Assembly (NCBI RefSeq): GCF_036320965.1
Contig: NC_092228.1
Location: 19,591,469 to 19,655,468, forward strand
Length of the DNA stretch: 64,000 nucleotides
Direction: 5' to 3'
From: Panulirus ornatus
Lineage: Eukaryota; Arthropoda; Malacostraca; Decapoda; Palinuridae
Under the pieces are notes generated by a model that had not been told where the DNA came from, searched no databases, and was given only the letters and a program-made list of their open reading frames with translations. Of this stretch, positions 1-13,199 are shown in pieces. The position numbers were made by a program, and so were the translations under genes. The first letter of the stretch is position 1, and the number at the start of each line of letters is the position of its first letter.

Positions 1-1534
1 TGACCCTCAACCCTACTGTACCTAATAACCTTGCTCTTATTCACTTTTACTCTTAACTTTCTTCTTTCACACACTTTACCAAACTCAGTCACCAGCTTCT
101 GCAGTTTCTCACATGAATCAGCCACCAGCGCTGTATCATCAGCGAACAACAACTGACTCACTTCCCAAGCTCTCTCATCCCCAACAGACTTCATACTTGC
201 CCCTCTTTCCAAAACTCTTGCATTCACCTCCCTAACAACCCCATCCATAAACAAATTAAACAACCATGGAGACATCACACACCCCTGCCGCAAACCTACA
301 TTCACTGAGAACCAATCACTTTCCTCTCTTCCTACACGTACACATGCCTTACATCCTCGATAAAAACTTTTCACTGCTTCTAACAACTTGCTTCCCACAC
401 CATATATACTTAATACCTTCCACAGAGCATCTCTATCAACTCTATCATATGCCTTCTCCAGATCCATAAATGCTACATACAAATCCATTTGCTTTTCTAA
501 GTATTTCTCACATACATTCTTCAAAGCAAACACCTGATCCACACATCCTCTACCACTTCTGAAACCACACTGCTCTTCCCCAATCTGATGCTCTGTACAT
601 GCCTTCACCCTCTCAATCAATATCCTCCCATATAATTTACCAGGAATACTCAACAAACTTATACCTCTGTAATTTGAGCACTCACTCTTATCCCCTTTGC
701 CTTTGTACGATGGCACTATGCACGCATTCCGCCAATCCTCAGGCACCTCACCATGAGTCATACATACATTAAATAACCTTACCAACCAGTCAACAATACA
801 GTCACCCCCTTTTTTCATAAATTCCACTGCAATACCATCCAAACCTGCTGCCTTGCCGGCTTTCATCTTCTGCAAAGCTTTTACTACCTCTTCTCTGTTT
901 ACCAAATCATTTTCCCTAACCCTCTCACTTTGCACACCACCTCGACCAAAACACCCTATATCTGCCACTCTATCATCAAACACATTCAACAAACCTTCAA
1001 AATACTCACTCCATCTCCTTCTCACATCACCACTACTTGTTATCACCTCCCCATTTGCGCCCTTCACTGAAGTTCCCATTTGCTCCCTTGTCTTACACAC
1101 TTTATTTACCTCCTTCCAGAACATCTTTTTATTCTCCCTAAAATTTAATGATACTCTCTCACCCCAACTCTCATTTGCCCTTTTTTTCACCTCTTGCACC
1201 TTTCTCTTGACCTCCTGTCTCTTTCTTTTATACATCTCTCACTCAATTTCATTTTTTCCCTGCAAAAATCATCCAAATGCCTCTCTCTTCTCTTTCACTA
1301 ATACTCTTACTTCTTCATCCCACCACTCACTACCCTTTCTAATCAACCCACCTCCCACTCTTCTCATGCCACAAGCATCTTTTGCGCAATCCATCACTGA
1401 TTCCCTAAATACATCCCATTCCTCCCCCACTCCCCTTACTTCCATTGTTCTCACCTTTTTCCATTCTGTACTTAGTCTCTCCTGGTACTTCCTCACACAA
1501 GTCTCCTTCCCAAGCTCACTTACTCTCACCATCC
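1..1534 (-). mobile_element. LINE-A copy 1 (RTE-like), endonuclease-RT linker through RT, cut by window edge
   Basis: Read on the minus strand this encodes the linker after the endonuclease (RVSELGKETC) and then the RT, including GISLLSIPG, QCGFRSGRGC, DLEKAYDRVDRD, RQGCVMSPW and the catalytic FADDTA. The frame is broken by point changes, so it is not a working gene. The 3' half lies left of the window. Its 5' end abuts a plus-strand copy of the same family with no spacer, so the two copies are head to head. RT copies element RNA into DNA at a nicked target; that role is known for the family, not shown here. Confidence 0.9.
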
Positions 1535-2161
1535 TTGAAAAATGTATGTGAGAAATACTTAGAAAAGCAAATGGATTTGTATGTAGCATTTATAGATCTG
1601 GAGAAGGCATATGATAGAGTTGATAGAGATGATGTGTGGAAGGTATTAAGAATATATGGTGTGGGAGGTAAATTGTTAGAAGCAGTGAAAAGTTTTTATC
1701 GAGGATGTAAGGCATGTGTACGTGTAGGAAGAGAGAAAAGCGATTGGTTCTCAGTGAATGTTGGTTTGCGGCAGGGGTGCGTAATGTCTCCATTGTTGTT
1801 TAATTTGTTTATGGATGGGGTTGTTAGGGAGGTGAATGCATGAGTTTTGGAAAGAGGGGCAAGTATGCAGTCTTTTGTGGATGAGAGAGCTTGGGAAGTG
1901 AGTCAGTTGTTGTTTGCTGATGATACAGTGCTGGTGGCTGATTTGGGTGAGAAACTGCAGAAGCTGGTGATTGAGTTTGGTTAAGTGTGTGAAAGAAGAA
2001 AGCTGAGAGTATATGTGAATAAGAGCAAGGTTGTTAGGTAAAGTAAAGTTCAGGGACAAGTCAAATGGGAGGTAAGTTTGAATGGAGAAAGACTGGAGGA
2101 AGTGAAGTGTTTTAGATATCTGGGAGTGGATTTGGCAGCGGATGGAACCATGGAAGTGGAA
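1535..2161 (+). mobile_element. LINE-A copy 2, older internal fragment of RT
   Basis: It starts within LKNVCEKYL of the RT and runs to the MEVEV segment after the RT core. It is more diverged than most copies: the active-site box reads FADDTVLVAD, and there are stop codons after IEFG and in the KVVR segment. The 3' part is absent and the sequence passes directly into (TA)n. This is a pseudogene fragment. Confidence 0.85.
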
Positions 2162-3966
<1,805 letters not shown>

Positions 3967-3985
3967 AATATATATATATATATAT

Positions 3986-4040
3986 TCTTTCTTTTTCTTT
4001 CATACTATTCGCCATTTCCCGCCTCAGCGAAATAGCGATA
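3986..4040 (-). mobile_element. 3' tail fragment of a SINE-like element between AT tracts
   Basis: Between two short (AT)n runs lies the plus-strand motif TACTATTCGCCATTTCCCGC followed by TCAGCGAAATAGCG. It resembles the hairpin module at LINE-A 3' ends and the tail of the SINE-like element at about 57.6 kb. Only the last 40-50 bp are present. Assignment rests on this short match and on memory of a decapod SINE tail. Confidence 0.45.
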
Positions 4041-4074
4041 TATATATATATATATTTATTTATTTATTATATTA

Positions 4075-4797
4075 ATTTATTATACTTTGTCGCTGTCTCC
4101 CGCGTTTGCGAGGTAGCGCAAGGAAACAGACGAAAGAAATGGCCCAACCCCCCCATACACATGTATATACATACGTCCACACACGCAAATATACATACCT
4201 ACACAGCTTTCCATGGTTTACCCCAGACGCTTCACATGCCTTGATTCAATCCACTGACATCACGTCAACCCCGGTATACCACATCGCTCCAATTCACTCT
4301 ATTCCTTGCCCTCCTTTCACCCTCCTGCATGTTCAGGCCCCGATCACACAAAATCTTTTTCACTCCATCTTTCCACCTCCAATTTGGTCTCCCTCTTCTC
4401 CTCGTTCCCTCCACCTCCGACACATATATCCTCTTGGTCAATCTTTCCTCACTCATTCTCTCCATGTGCCCAAACCACTTCAAAACACCCTCTTCTGCTC
4501 TCTCAACCACGCTCTTTTTATTTCCACACATCTCTCTTACCCTTACGTTACTCACTCGATCAAACCACCTCACACCACACATTGTCCTCAAACATCTCAT
4601 TTCCAGCACATCCATCCTCCTGCGCACAACTCTATCCATAGCCCACGCCTCGCAACCATACAACACTGTTGGAACCACTATTCCTTCAAACATACCCATT
4701 TTTGCTTTCCGAGATAATGTTCTCGACTTCCACACATTCTTCAAGGCCCCCAGAATTTTCGCCCCCTCCCCCACCCTATGATCCACTTCTGCTTCCA
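4075..4797 (-). mobile_element. LINE-A copy 4, C-terminal third, short 3' UTR
   Basis: This holds the MEAEVDHRVGEG segment, the KWFGHMERM and GRPNWRW region and the VVYRG stop, followed by the short-form 3' UTR with the hairpin. The frame is open over the retained part. Its 5' breakpoint, ATGGAAGCAGAAG preceded by (AT)n, is at the same position in the element as the breakpoint of the copy starting at 10,611. Confidence 0.92.
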
Positions 4798-4808
4798 TAT
4801 ATATATAT

Positions 4809-6592
4809 TTTTTTTTCTTTTTTTTTATACTTTGTCGCTGTCTCCCGCGTTTGCGAGGTAGCGCAAGGAAACAGACGAAAGAAATGGCCCAACCCCCCCC
4901 ATACACATGTATATACATACGTCCACACACGCAAATATACATACCTACACAGCTTTCCATGGTTTACCCCAGACGCTTCACATGCCTTGATTCAATCCAC
5001 TGACAGCACGTCAACCCCGGTATACCACATCGCTCCAATTCACTCTATTCCTTGCCCTCCTTTCACCCTCCTGCATGTTCAGGCCCCGATCACACAAAAT
5101 CTTTTTCACTCCATCTTTCCACCTCCAATTTGGTCTCCCTCTTCTCCTTGCTCCCTCCACCTCCGACACATATATCCTCTTGGTCAATCTTTCCTCACTC
5201 AACCTCTCCATGTGCCCAAACCACTTCAAAACAACCTCTTCTGCTCTCTCAACCACGCTCTTTTTATTTCCACACATCTCTCTTACCCTTACGTTACTCA
5301 CTCGATCAAACCACCTCACACCACCCATTGTCCTGAAACATCTCATTTCCAGCACATCCATCCTCCTGCACACAACTCTATCCATAGCCCACGCCCCGCA
5401 ACCATACAGCATTGTTGGAACCACTATTCCTTCAAACATACCCATTTTTGCTTTCCGAGATAATGTTCTCGACTTCCACACATTCTTCAAGGCCCCCAGA
5501 ATTTTCGCCCCCTCCCCCACCCTATGATCCACTTCCGCTTCCATGGTTCCATCCGCTGCCAGATCCACTCCCAGATATCTAAAACACTTCACTTCCTCCA
5601 GTTTTTCTCCATTCAAACTCACCTCCCAATTGACTTGACCCTCAACCCTACTGTACCTAATAACCTTGCTCTTATTCACATTTACTCTTAACTTTCTTCT
5701 TCCACACACTTTACCAAACTCAGTCACCAGCTTCTGCAGTTTCTCACATGAATCAGCCACCAGCGCTGTATCATCAGCGAACAACAACTGACTCACTTCC
5801 CAAGCTCTCTCATCCCCAACAGACTTCATACTTGCCCCTCTTTCCAAAACTCTTGCATTTACCTCCCTAACAACCCCATCCATAAACAAATTAAACAACC
5901 ATGGAGACATCACACACCCCTGCCGCAAACCTACATTCACTGAGAACCAATCACTTTCCTCTCTTCCTACACGTACACATGCCTTACATCCTCGATAAAA
6001 ACTTTTCACTGCTTCTAAGAACTTTCCTCCCACACCATATATTCTTAATACCTTCTACAGAGCATCTCTATCAACTCTATCATATGCCTTCTCCAGATCC
6101 ATAAATGCTACATACAAATCCATTTGCTTTTCTAAGTATTTCTCACATACATTCTTCAAAGCAAACACCTGATCCACACATCCTCTACCACTTCTGAAAC
6201 CACACTGCTCTTCCCCAATCTGATGCTCTGTACATGCCTTCACCCTCTCAATCAATACCCTCCCATATAATTTACCAGGAATACTCAACAAACTTATACC
6301 TCTGTAATTTGAGCACTCACTCTTATCCCCTTTGCCTTTGTACAATGGCACTATGCACGCATTCCGACAATCCTCAGGCACCTCACCATGAGTCATACAT
6401 ACATTAAATAACCTTACCAACCAGTCAACAATACAGTCACCCCCTTTTTTCATAAATTCCACTGCAATACCATCCAAACCTGCTGCCTTGCCGGCTTTCA
6501 TCTTCCGCAAAGCTTTCACTACCTCTTCTCTGTTTACCAAATCATTTTCCCTAACCCTCTCACTTTGCACACCACCTCGACCAAAACACCCA
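4809..6592 (-). mobile_element. LINE-A copy 5, full RT and C-terminus, one nonsense codon
   Basis: The copy starts near the end of the endonuclease-RT linker and contains the complete RT and C-terminal region, with a short-form 3' UTR and hairpin. The reading frame is intact except for one TGG-to-TAG change in the DRDALWKVL motif near 6,057. Its 5' edge is fused to the 3'-truncated copy 6 at GGATGGGTGTT, with only 2-3 bp of shared sequence at the join. Confidence 0.92.
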
Positions 6593-7351
6593 TCCTCCTG
6601 CGCACAACTCTATCCATAGCCCACGTCTCGCAACCATACAACATTGTTGGAACCACTATTCCTTCAAACATACCCATTTTTGCTTTCCGAGATAATGTTC
6701 TCGACTTCCACACATTCTTCAAGGCTCCCAGAATTTTCGCCCCCTCCCCCACCCTATGATCCACTTCCGCTTCCATGGTTCCATCCGCTGCCAGATCCAC
6801 TCCCAGATATCTAAAACACTTAACTTCCTCCAGTTTTTCTCCATTCAAACTCACCTCCCAATTGACTTGACCCTCAACCCTACTGTACCTAATAACCTTG
6901 CTCTTATTCACATTTACTATTAACTTTCTTCTTCCACACACTTTACCAAACTCAGTCACCAGCTTCTGCAGTTTCTCACATGAATCAGCCACCAGTGCTG
7001 TATCATCAGCGAACAACAACTGACTCACTTCCCAAGCTCTCTCATCCCCAACAGACTTCATACTTGCCCCTCTTTCCAAAACTCTTGCATTCACCTCCCT
7101 AACAACCCCATCCATAAACAAATTAAACAACCATGGAGACATCACACACCCCTGCCGCAAACCTACATTCACTGAGAACCAATCACTTTCTTCTCTTCCT
7201 ACACGTACACATGCCTTACATCCTCGATAAAAACTTTTCACTGCTTCTAACAACTTTCCTCCCACACCATATATTCTTAATACCTTCCACAGAGCATCTC
7301 TATCAACTCTATCATATGCCTTCGCCAGATCCATAAATGCTACATACAAAT

Positions 7352-7355
<4 letters not shown>
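6593..7355 (-). mobile_element. LINE-A copy 6, RT core only, both ends truncated
   Basis: The copy begins at MDLYVAFMDL of the RT and runs open through RQGCVMSPW and FADDTALVAD to the VVRRRM motif, where it is joined out of register to the 5' end of copy 5. It therefore has no hairpin, 3' UTR or tail of its own. This looks like a deletion between two same-orientation copies. Its 5' side abuts (AT)n. Confidence 0.9.

Positions 7356-7418
<63 letters not shown>
7355..7418. repeat. (AT)n at the centre of a head-to-head LINE block
   Basis: A pure AT run of about 62 bp separates minus-strand copy 6 from plus-strand copy 7. Both copies have their 5' ends against it. It is the symmetry centre of a roughly 11-kb inverted arrangement. 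Confidence 0.95.
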
Positions 7419-7422
<4 letters not shown>

Positions 7423-10400
7423 AAATTCTCGATTAATATGGGTAAAACTGAAAGTTGATGGAGAGAGATGGGTGATTATTGGTGCATATGCACCTGGGCA
7501 TGAGAAGAAAGATCATGAGAGGCAAATGTTTTGGGAGCAGCTGAATGAGTGTGTTAGTGGTTTTGATGCACGAGACCGGGTTATAGTGATGGGTGATTTT
7601 AATGCAAAGGTGATTAATGTGGCAGTTGAGGGGTGTTCAGTGTTGTAAATGGAAATGGTGAAGAGCTTGTAGATTTACGTGCTGAAAAAGGACTGGTGAT
7701 TGGGAATACCTGGTTTAAAAAGCGAGATATACATAAGTATATGTATGTAAGTAGGAGAGATGGCCAGAGAGCGTTATTGGATTACGTGTTAATTGACAGG
7801 CGTGCAAAAGAGAGACTTTTGGATGTTAATGTGCTGAGAGATGCAACTGGAGGGATGTCTGATCATTATTTTGTGGAGGCTAAGGTGAAGATTTGTATGG
7901 GTTTTCAGAAAAGAAGAGTGAATGTTGGGGTGAAGAGGGTGGTGAGAGTAAGTGAGCTTGGGAAGGAGACTTGTGTGAGGAAGTACCAGGAGAGACTGAG
8001 TACAGAATGGAAAAAGGTGAGAACAATGGAAGTAAGGGGAGTGGGGGAGGAATGGGATGTATTTAGGGAATCAGTGATGGATTGCGCAAAAGATGCTTGT
8101 GGCATGAGAAGTGTGGGAGGTGGGTTGATTAGAAAGGGTAGTGAGTGGTGGGATGAAGAAGTAAGATTATTAGTGAAAGAGAAGAGAGAGGCATTTGGAT
8201 GATTTTTGGAGGGAAAAAATGCAATTGAGTGGGAGATGTATAAAAGAAAGAGATAGGAGGTCAAGAGAAAGGTGCAAGAGGTGAAAAAGAGGGCAAATGA
8301 GAGTTGGGGTGAGAGAGTATCATTAAATTTTAGGGAGAATAAAAAGATGTTCTGGAAGGAGGTAAATAAAGTGCGTAAGACAAGGGAGCAAATGGGTATT
8401 TCAGTGAAGGGCGCAAATGGGGAGGTGATAACAAGTAGTGGTGATGTGAGAAGGAGATGGAGTGAGTATTTTGAAGGTTTGTTGAATGTTTGATGATAGA
8501 GTGGCAGATATAGGGTGTGTTGGTCGAGGTGGTGTGCAAAGTGAGAGGGTTAGGGAAAATGATTTGGTAAACAGAGAAGAGGTAGTAAAAGCTTTGCAGA
8601 AGATGAAAGCTGGCAAGGCAGCAGGTTTGGATGGTATTGCAGTGGAAGCTATTAAAAAAGGGGGTGACTGTATTGTTGACTGGTTGGTAAGGTTATTTAA
8701 TGTATGTATGACTCATGGTGAGGTGCCTGAGGATTGGCGGAATGCATGCATAGTGCCATTGTACAAAGGCAAAGGGGATAAGAGTGAGTGCTCAAATTAC
8801 AGAGGTATAAGTTTGTTGAGTATTCCTGGTATATTATATGAGAGGGTATTGATTGAGAGGGTGAAGGCATGTACAGAGCATCAGATTGGGGAAGAGCAGT
8901 GTGGTTTCAGAAGTGGTAGAGGATGTGTGGATCAGGTGTTTGCTTTGAAGAATGTATGTGAGAAATACTTAGAAAAGCAAATGGATTTGTATGTAGCATT
9001 TATGGATCTGGAGAAGGCATATGATAGAGTTGATAGAGATGCTCTGTGGAAGGTATTAAGAATATATGGTGTGGGAGGAAAGTTGTTAGAAGCAGTGAAA
9101 AGTTTTTATCGAGGATGTAAGGCATGTGTACGTGTAGGAAGAGAGGAAAGTGATTGGTCCTCAGTGAATGTAGGTTTGCGGCAGGGGTGTGTGATGTCTC
9201 CATGGTTGTTTAATTTGTTTATGGATGGGGTTGTTAGGGAGGTGAATGCAAGAGTTTTGGAAAGAGGGGCAAGTATGAAGTCTGTTGTGGATGAGAGAGC
9301 TTGGGAAGTGAGTCAGTTGTTGTTCACTGATGATACAGCGCTGGTGGCTGATTCATGTGAGAAACTGCAGAAGCTGGTGACTGAGTTGGTAAAGTGTGTG
9401 AAAGAAGAAAGTTAAGAGTAAATGTGAATAAGAGCAAGGTTATTAGGTACAGTAGGGTTAAGGGTCAAGTCAATTGGGAGGTAAGTTTGAATGGAGAAAA
9501 ACTGGAGGAAGTAAAGTGTTTTAGATATCTGGGAGTGGATCTGGCAGCGGATGGAACCATGGAAGCGGAAGTGAATCATAGGGTGGGGGAGGGGGAGAAA
9601 ATCCTGGAAGCCTTGAAGAATGTGTGGAAGTCGAGAACATTATCTCGGAAAGCAAAAATTGGTATGTTTGAAGGAATAGTGGTTCCAACAATGTTGTATG
9701 GTTGCGAGGCGTGGGCTATGGATAGAGTTGTGCGCAGGAGGGTGGATGTGCTGGAAATGAGATGTTTGAGGACAATGTATGGTGTGAGGTGGTTTGATCG
9801 AGTAAGTAATGTAAGGGTAAGAGAGATGTGTGGAAATAAAAAGAGTGTGGTCGAGAGAGCAGAAGAGGGTGTTTTGAAATGGTTTGGGCACATGGAGAGA
9901 ATGAGTGAGGAAAGATTGACCAAGAGGATATATGTGTCGGAGGTGGAGGGAACGAGGAGAAGTGGGAGACCAAATTGGAGGTGGAAAGATGGAGTGAAAA
10001 AGATTTTGTGTGATCGGGGCCTGAACATGCAGGAGGGTGAAAGGAGGGCGAGGAATAGAGTGAATTGGATCGATGTGGTATACCGGGGTTGACGTGCTGT
10101 CAGTGGATTGAATCAGGGCATGTGAAGCGTCTGGGGTAAACCATGGAAAGTTGTGTGGGGCCTGGATGTGGAAAGGGAGCTGTGGTTTCGGGCATTATTG
10201 CATGACAGCTAGAGACTGAGTGTGAACGAATGTGGCCTTTGTTGTCTTTTCCTAGTGCTACCTCGCACGCATGAGGGGGGGAGGGTGATGGTATTCCATG
10301 TGTGGCGAGGTGGCGATGGGAATGAATAAAGGCAGACAGTGTGAATTGTGTGCATGGGTATATATGTATGTGTCTGTGTGTGTATATATATGTGTACATT

Positions 10401-10540
10401 GAGATGTATAGGTATGTATATTTGCGTGTGTGGACGTGTATGTATATACATTGTGTATGGAGGTGGGTTGGGCCATTTCTTTCGTCTGTTTTCTTGCGCT
10501 ACCTCGCAAACGCGGGAGACAGCGAGAAAGCAAAATGAAT
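7419..10540 (+). mobile_element. LINE-A copy 7, nearly full length, long 3' UTR, decayed frame
   Basis: It starts inside the endonuclease (SRLIWVKLKVDGERW) and keeps the GAYAPG, VMGDFNAKV, LLDYVLID and GMSDHY motifs, the last with its catalytic histidine. The RT and C-terminal domains follow and stop after VVYRG at about 10,092. The frame is broken by a short deletion near 7,635, stops near 8,200 and 8,256, a 2-bp deletion near 8,490 and a 1-bp deletion near 9,390. The 3' UTR is the long form (about 440 bp) with two CTACCTCGC hairpins, at about 10,250 and 10,500. It ends in AATAAAATAT and (AT)n. Confidence 0.93.
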
Positions 10541-10543
10541 AAT

Positions 10544-10610
<67 letters not shown>
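10541..10610. repeat. (AT)n between two LINE-A copies
   Basis: A pure AT run of about 70 bp follows the tail of copy 7 and precedes the truncated 5' end of copy 8. It may be both the tail of one element and the target of the next. Confidence 0.95.
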
Positions 10611-10612
<2 letters not shown>

Positions 10613-11335
10613 AAGCGGAAGTGGATCATAGGGTGGGGGAGGGGGTGAAAATTCTGGGAGCCTTGAAGAATGTGTGGAAGTCGAGAACATTATCTCGGTA
10701 AGCAAAAATGGGTATGTTTGAAGGAATAGTGGTTCCAACAATGTTGTATGGTTGCGAGGCGTGGGCTATGGATAGAGTTGTGCGCAGGAGGATGGATGTG
10801 CTGGAAATGAGATGTTTGAGGACAATGTGTGGTGTGAGGTCGTTTGGTCGAGTAAGTAACGTAAAGGTAAGAGAGATGTGTGGAAATAAAAAGAGCGTGG
10901 TTGAGAGAGCAGAAGAGGGTGTTTTGAAATGGTTTGGGCACATGGAGAGAATGAGTGAGGAAAGATTGACCAAGAGGATATATGTGTCGGAGGTGGAGGG
11001 AACGAGGAGAAGAGGGAGACCAAATTGGAGGTGGAAAGATGGAGTGAAAAAGATTTTGTGTGATTGGGGCCTGAACATGCAGGAGGGTGAAAGGAGGGTA
11101 AGGAATAGAGTGAATTGGATCGATGTGGTATACCGGGGTTGACATGCTGTCAGTGGATTGAATCAGGGCATGTGAAGCGTCTGGGGTAAACCATGGAAAG
11201 CTCTGTAGGTATGTATATTTGCGTGTGTGGACGTATGTATATACATGTGTATGGGGGTGGGTTGGGCCATTTCTTTCGTCTGTTTCCTTGCACTACCTCG
11301 CAAACGCGGGAGACAGTGACAAAGCAAAAAAAAAA
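10611..11335 (+). mobile_element. LINE-A copy 8, C-terminal third, short 3' UTR
   Basis: It starts at GGAAGCGGAAGTGGATC, has one stop near 10,700 (CTCGGTAAGC) and then an open frame with KWFGHMERM and GRPNWRW to VVYRG. The 3' UTR is the short form with hairpin, ending in an A-rich run. The 5' breakpoint is the same as that of copy 4. Confidence 0.92.
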
Positions 11336-12978
11336 TTTATTAAATTTATTAAAAAAGGGGGTGACTGTATTGTTGACTGGTTGGTAAGGTTATTTAATGT
11401 ATGTATGACTCATGGTGAGGTGCCTGAGGATTGGCGGAATGCGTGCATAGTGCCATTGTACAAAGGCAAAGGGGATAAGAGTGAGTGCTCAAATTACAGA
11501 GGTATATGTTTGTTGAGTATTCCTGGGAAATTATATGGGAGGGTATTGATTGAGAGGGTGAAGGCATGTACAGAGCATCAGATTAGGGAAGAGCAGTGTG
11601 GTTTCAGAAGTGGTAGAGGATGTGTGGATCAGGTGTTTGCTTTGAAGAATGTATGTGAGAAATACTTAGAAAAGCAAATGGATTTGTATGTAGCATTTAT
11701 GGATCTGGAGAAGGCATATGATAGAGTTGATAGAGATGCTCTGTGGAAGGTATTAAGAATATATGGTGTGGGAGGAAAGTTGTTAGAAGCAGTGAAAAGT
11801 TTTTATCGAGGATGTAAGGCATGTGTACGTGTAGGAAGAGAGGAAAGTGATTGGTTCTCAGTGAATGTAGGTTTGCGGCAGGGGTGTGTGATGTCTCCAT
11901 GGTTGTTTAATTTGTTTATGGATGGGGTTGTTAGGGAGGTAAATGCAAGAGTTTTGGAAAGAGGGGCAAGTATGAAGTCTGTTGGGGATGAGAGAGCTTG
12001 GGAAGTGAGTCAGTTGTTGTTCGCTGATGACACAGCGCTGGTGGCTGATTCATGTGAGAAACTGCAGAAGCTGGTGACTGAGTTTGGTAAAGTGTGTGGA
12101 AGAAGAAAGTTAAGAGTAAATGTGAATAAGAGCAAGGTTATTAGGTACAGTAGGGTTGAGGGTCAAGTCAATTGGGAGGTGAGTTTGAATGGAGAAAAAC
12201 TGGAGGAAGTAAAGTGTTTTAGATATCTGGGAGTGGATCTGGCAGCGGATGGAACCATGGAAGCGGAAGTGGATCATAGGGTGGGGGAGGGGGCGAAAAT
12301 TCTGGGGGCCTTGAAGAATGTGTGGAAGTCGAGAACATTATCTCGGAAAGCAAAAATGGGTATGTTTGAAGGAATAGTGGTTCCAACAATGTTGTATGGT
12401 TGCGAGGCGTGGGCTATGGATAGAGTTGTGCGCATTAGGATGTATGTGCTGGAAATGAGATGTTTGAGAACAATGTGTGGTGTGAGATGGTTTGATCGAG
12501 TGAGTAATGTGAGGGTAAGAGAGATGTGTGGAAATAAAAAGAGCGTGGTTGAGAGAGCAGAAGAGGGTGTTTTGAAGTGGTTTGGGCACATGGAGAGGAT
12601 GAGTGAGGAAAGATTGACCAAGAGGATATATGTGTCGGAGGTGGAGGGAACAAGGAGAAGAGGGAGACCAAATTGGAGGTGGAAAGATGGAGTGAAAAAG
12701 ATTTTGTGTGATCGGGGCCTGAACATGCAGGAGGGTGAAAGGAGGGCAAGGAATAGAGTGAATTGGAGCGATGTGGTATACCGGGGCTGACGTGCTGTCA
12801 GTGGATTGAATCAAGGCATGTGAAGCGTCTGGGGTAAACCATGGAAAGCTGTGTAGGTATGTATATTTGCGTGTGTGGACGTATGTATATACATGTGTAT
12901 GGGGGTGAGTTGGGCCATTTCTTTCGTCTGTTTCCTTGCGCTACCTCGCAAACGCGGGAGACAGCGACAAAGTATGAA

Positions 12979-12986
<8 letters not shown>
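11336..12986 (+). mobile_element. LINE-A copy 9, uninterrupted RT plus C-terminus
   Basis: From FIKKGGDCIVDWLV to the VVYRG stop near 12,790 the frame has no break, about 480 residues. Visible motifs are GISLLS-type (here GICLLSIPG), QCGFRSGRGC, DLEKAYDRVDRD, RQGCVMSPW, FADDTALVAD, KWFGHMERM and GRPNWRW. It is one of the youngest copies, but the endonuclease and the first RT segment are missing, so it cannot move by itself. The hairpin lies at 12,928-12,964. The 5' junction repeats AAATTTATT, shared by the previous tail and the element. Confidence 0.93.
12928..12964 (+). other. Conserved 3'-terminal RNA hairpin of LINE-A (reference example)
   Basis: CTGTTTCC pairs with GGAGACAG (8 pairs, one G-U), and inside it TTGCG pairs with CGCAA around the loop CTACCT, with an ACGC bulge on the 3' side. 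The same module ends almost every LINE-A copy here and also related, diverged copies. In RTE/L2-type elements the 3' end is the RT recognition site; this role here is inferred from position and conservation. Confidence 0.75.

Positions 12987-13054
<68 letters not shown>
12987..13054. repeat. (AT)n tail of copy 9
   Basis: An A-run followed by about 65 bp of AT. It ends the head-to-head LINE block and is followed by older DNA. Confidence 0.95.
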
Positions 13055-13056
<2 letters not shown>

Positions 13057-13199
13057 ATGACCCTTATACTACAAAAACAGTTCTTTACACCTTTTTCTTC
13101 TCATATCTTGCTTGATTTCATGCTATATCCTTTGGTTGTCATATCCCTGCATCTGTCAGAGAATATTCATTGTCTATATCATCAATCTGATTTTGAAAT

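Noticed and set aside
1..2161. Twin-priming origin of the head-to-head pair copy 1/copy 2
   Set aside because: The two copies cover overlapping parts of the element and differ in age, which a single twin-primed insertion would not give.
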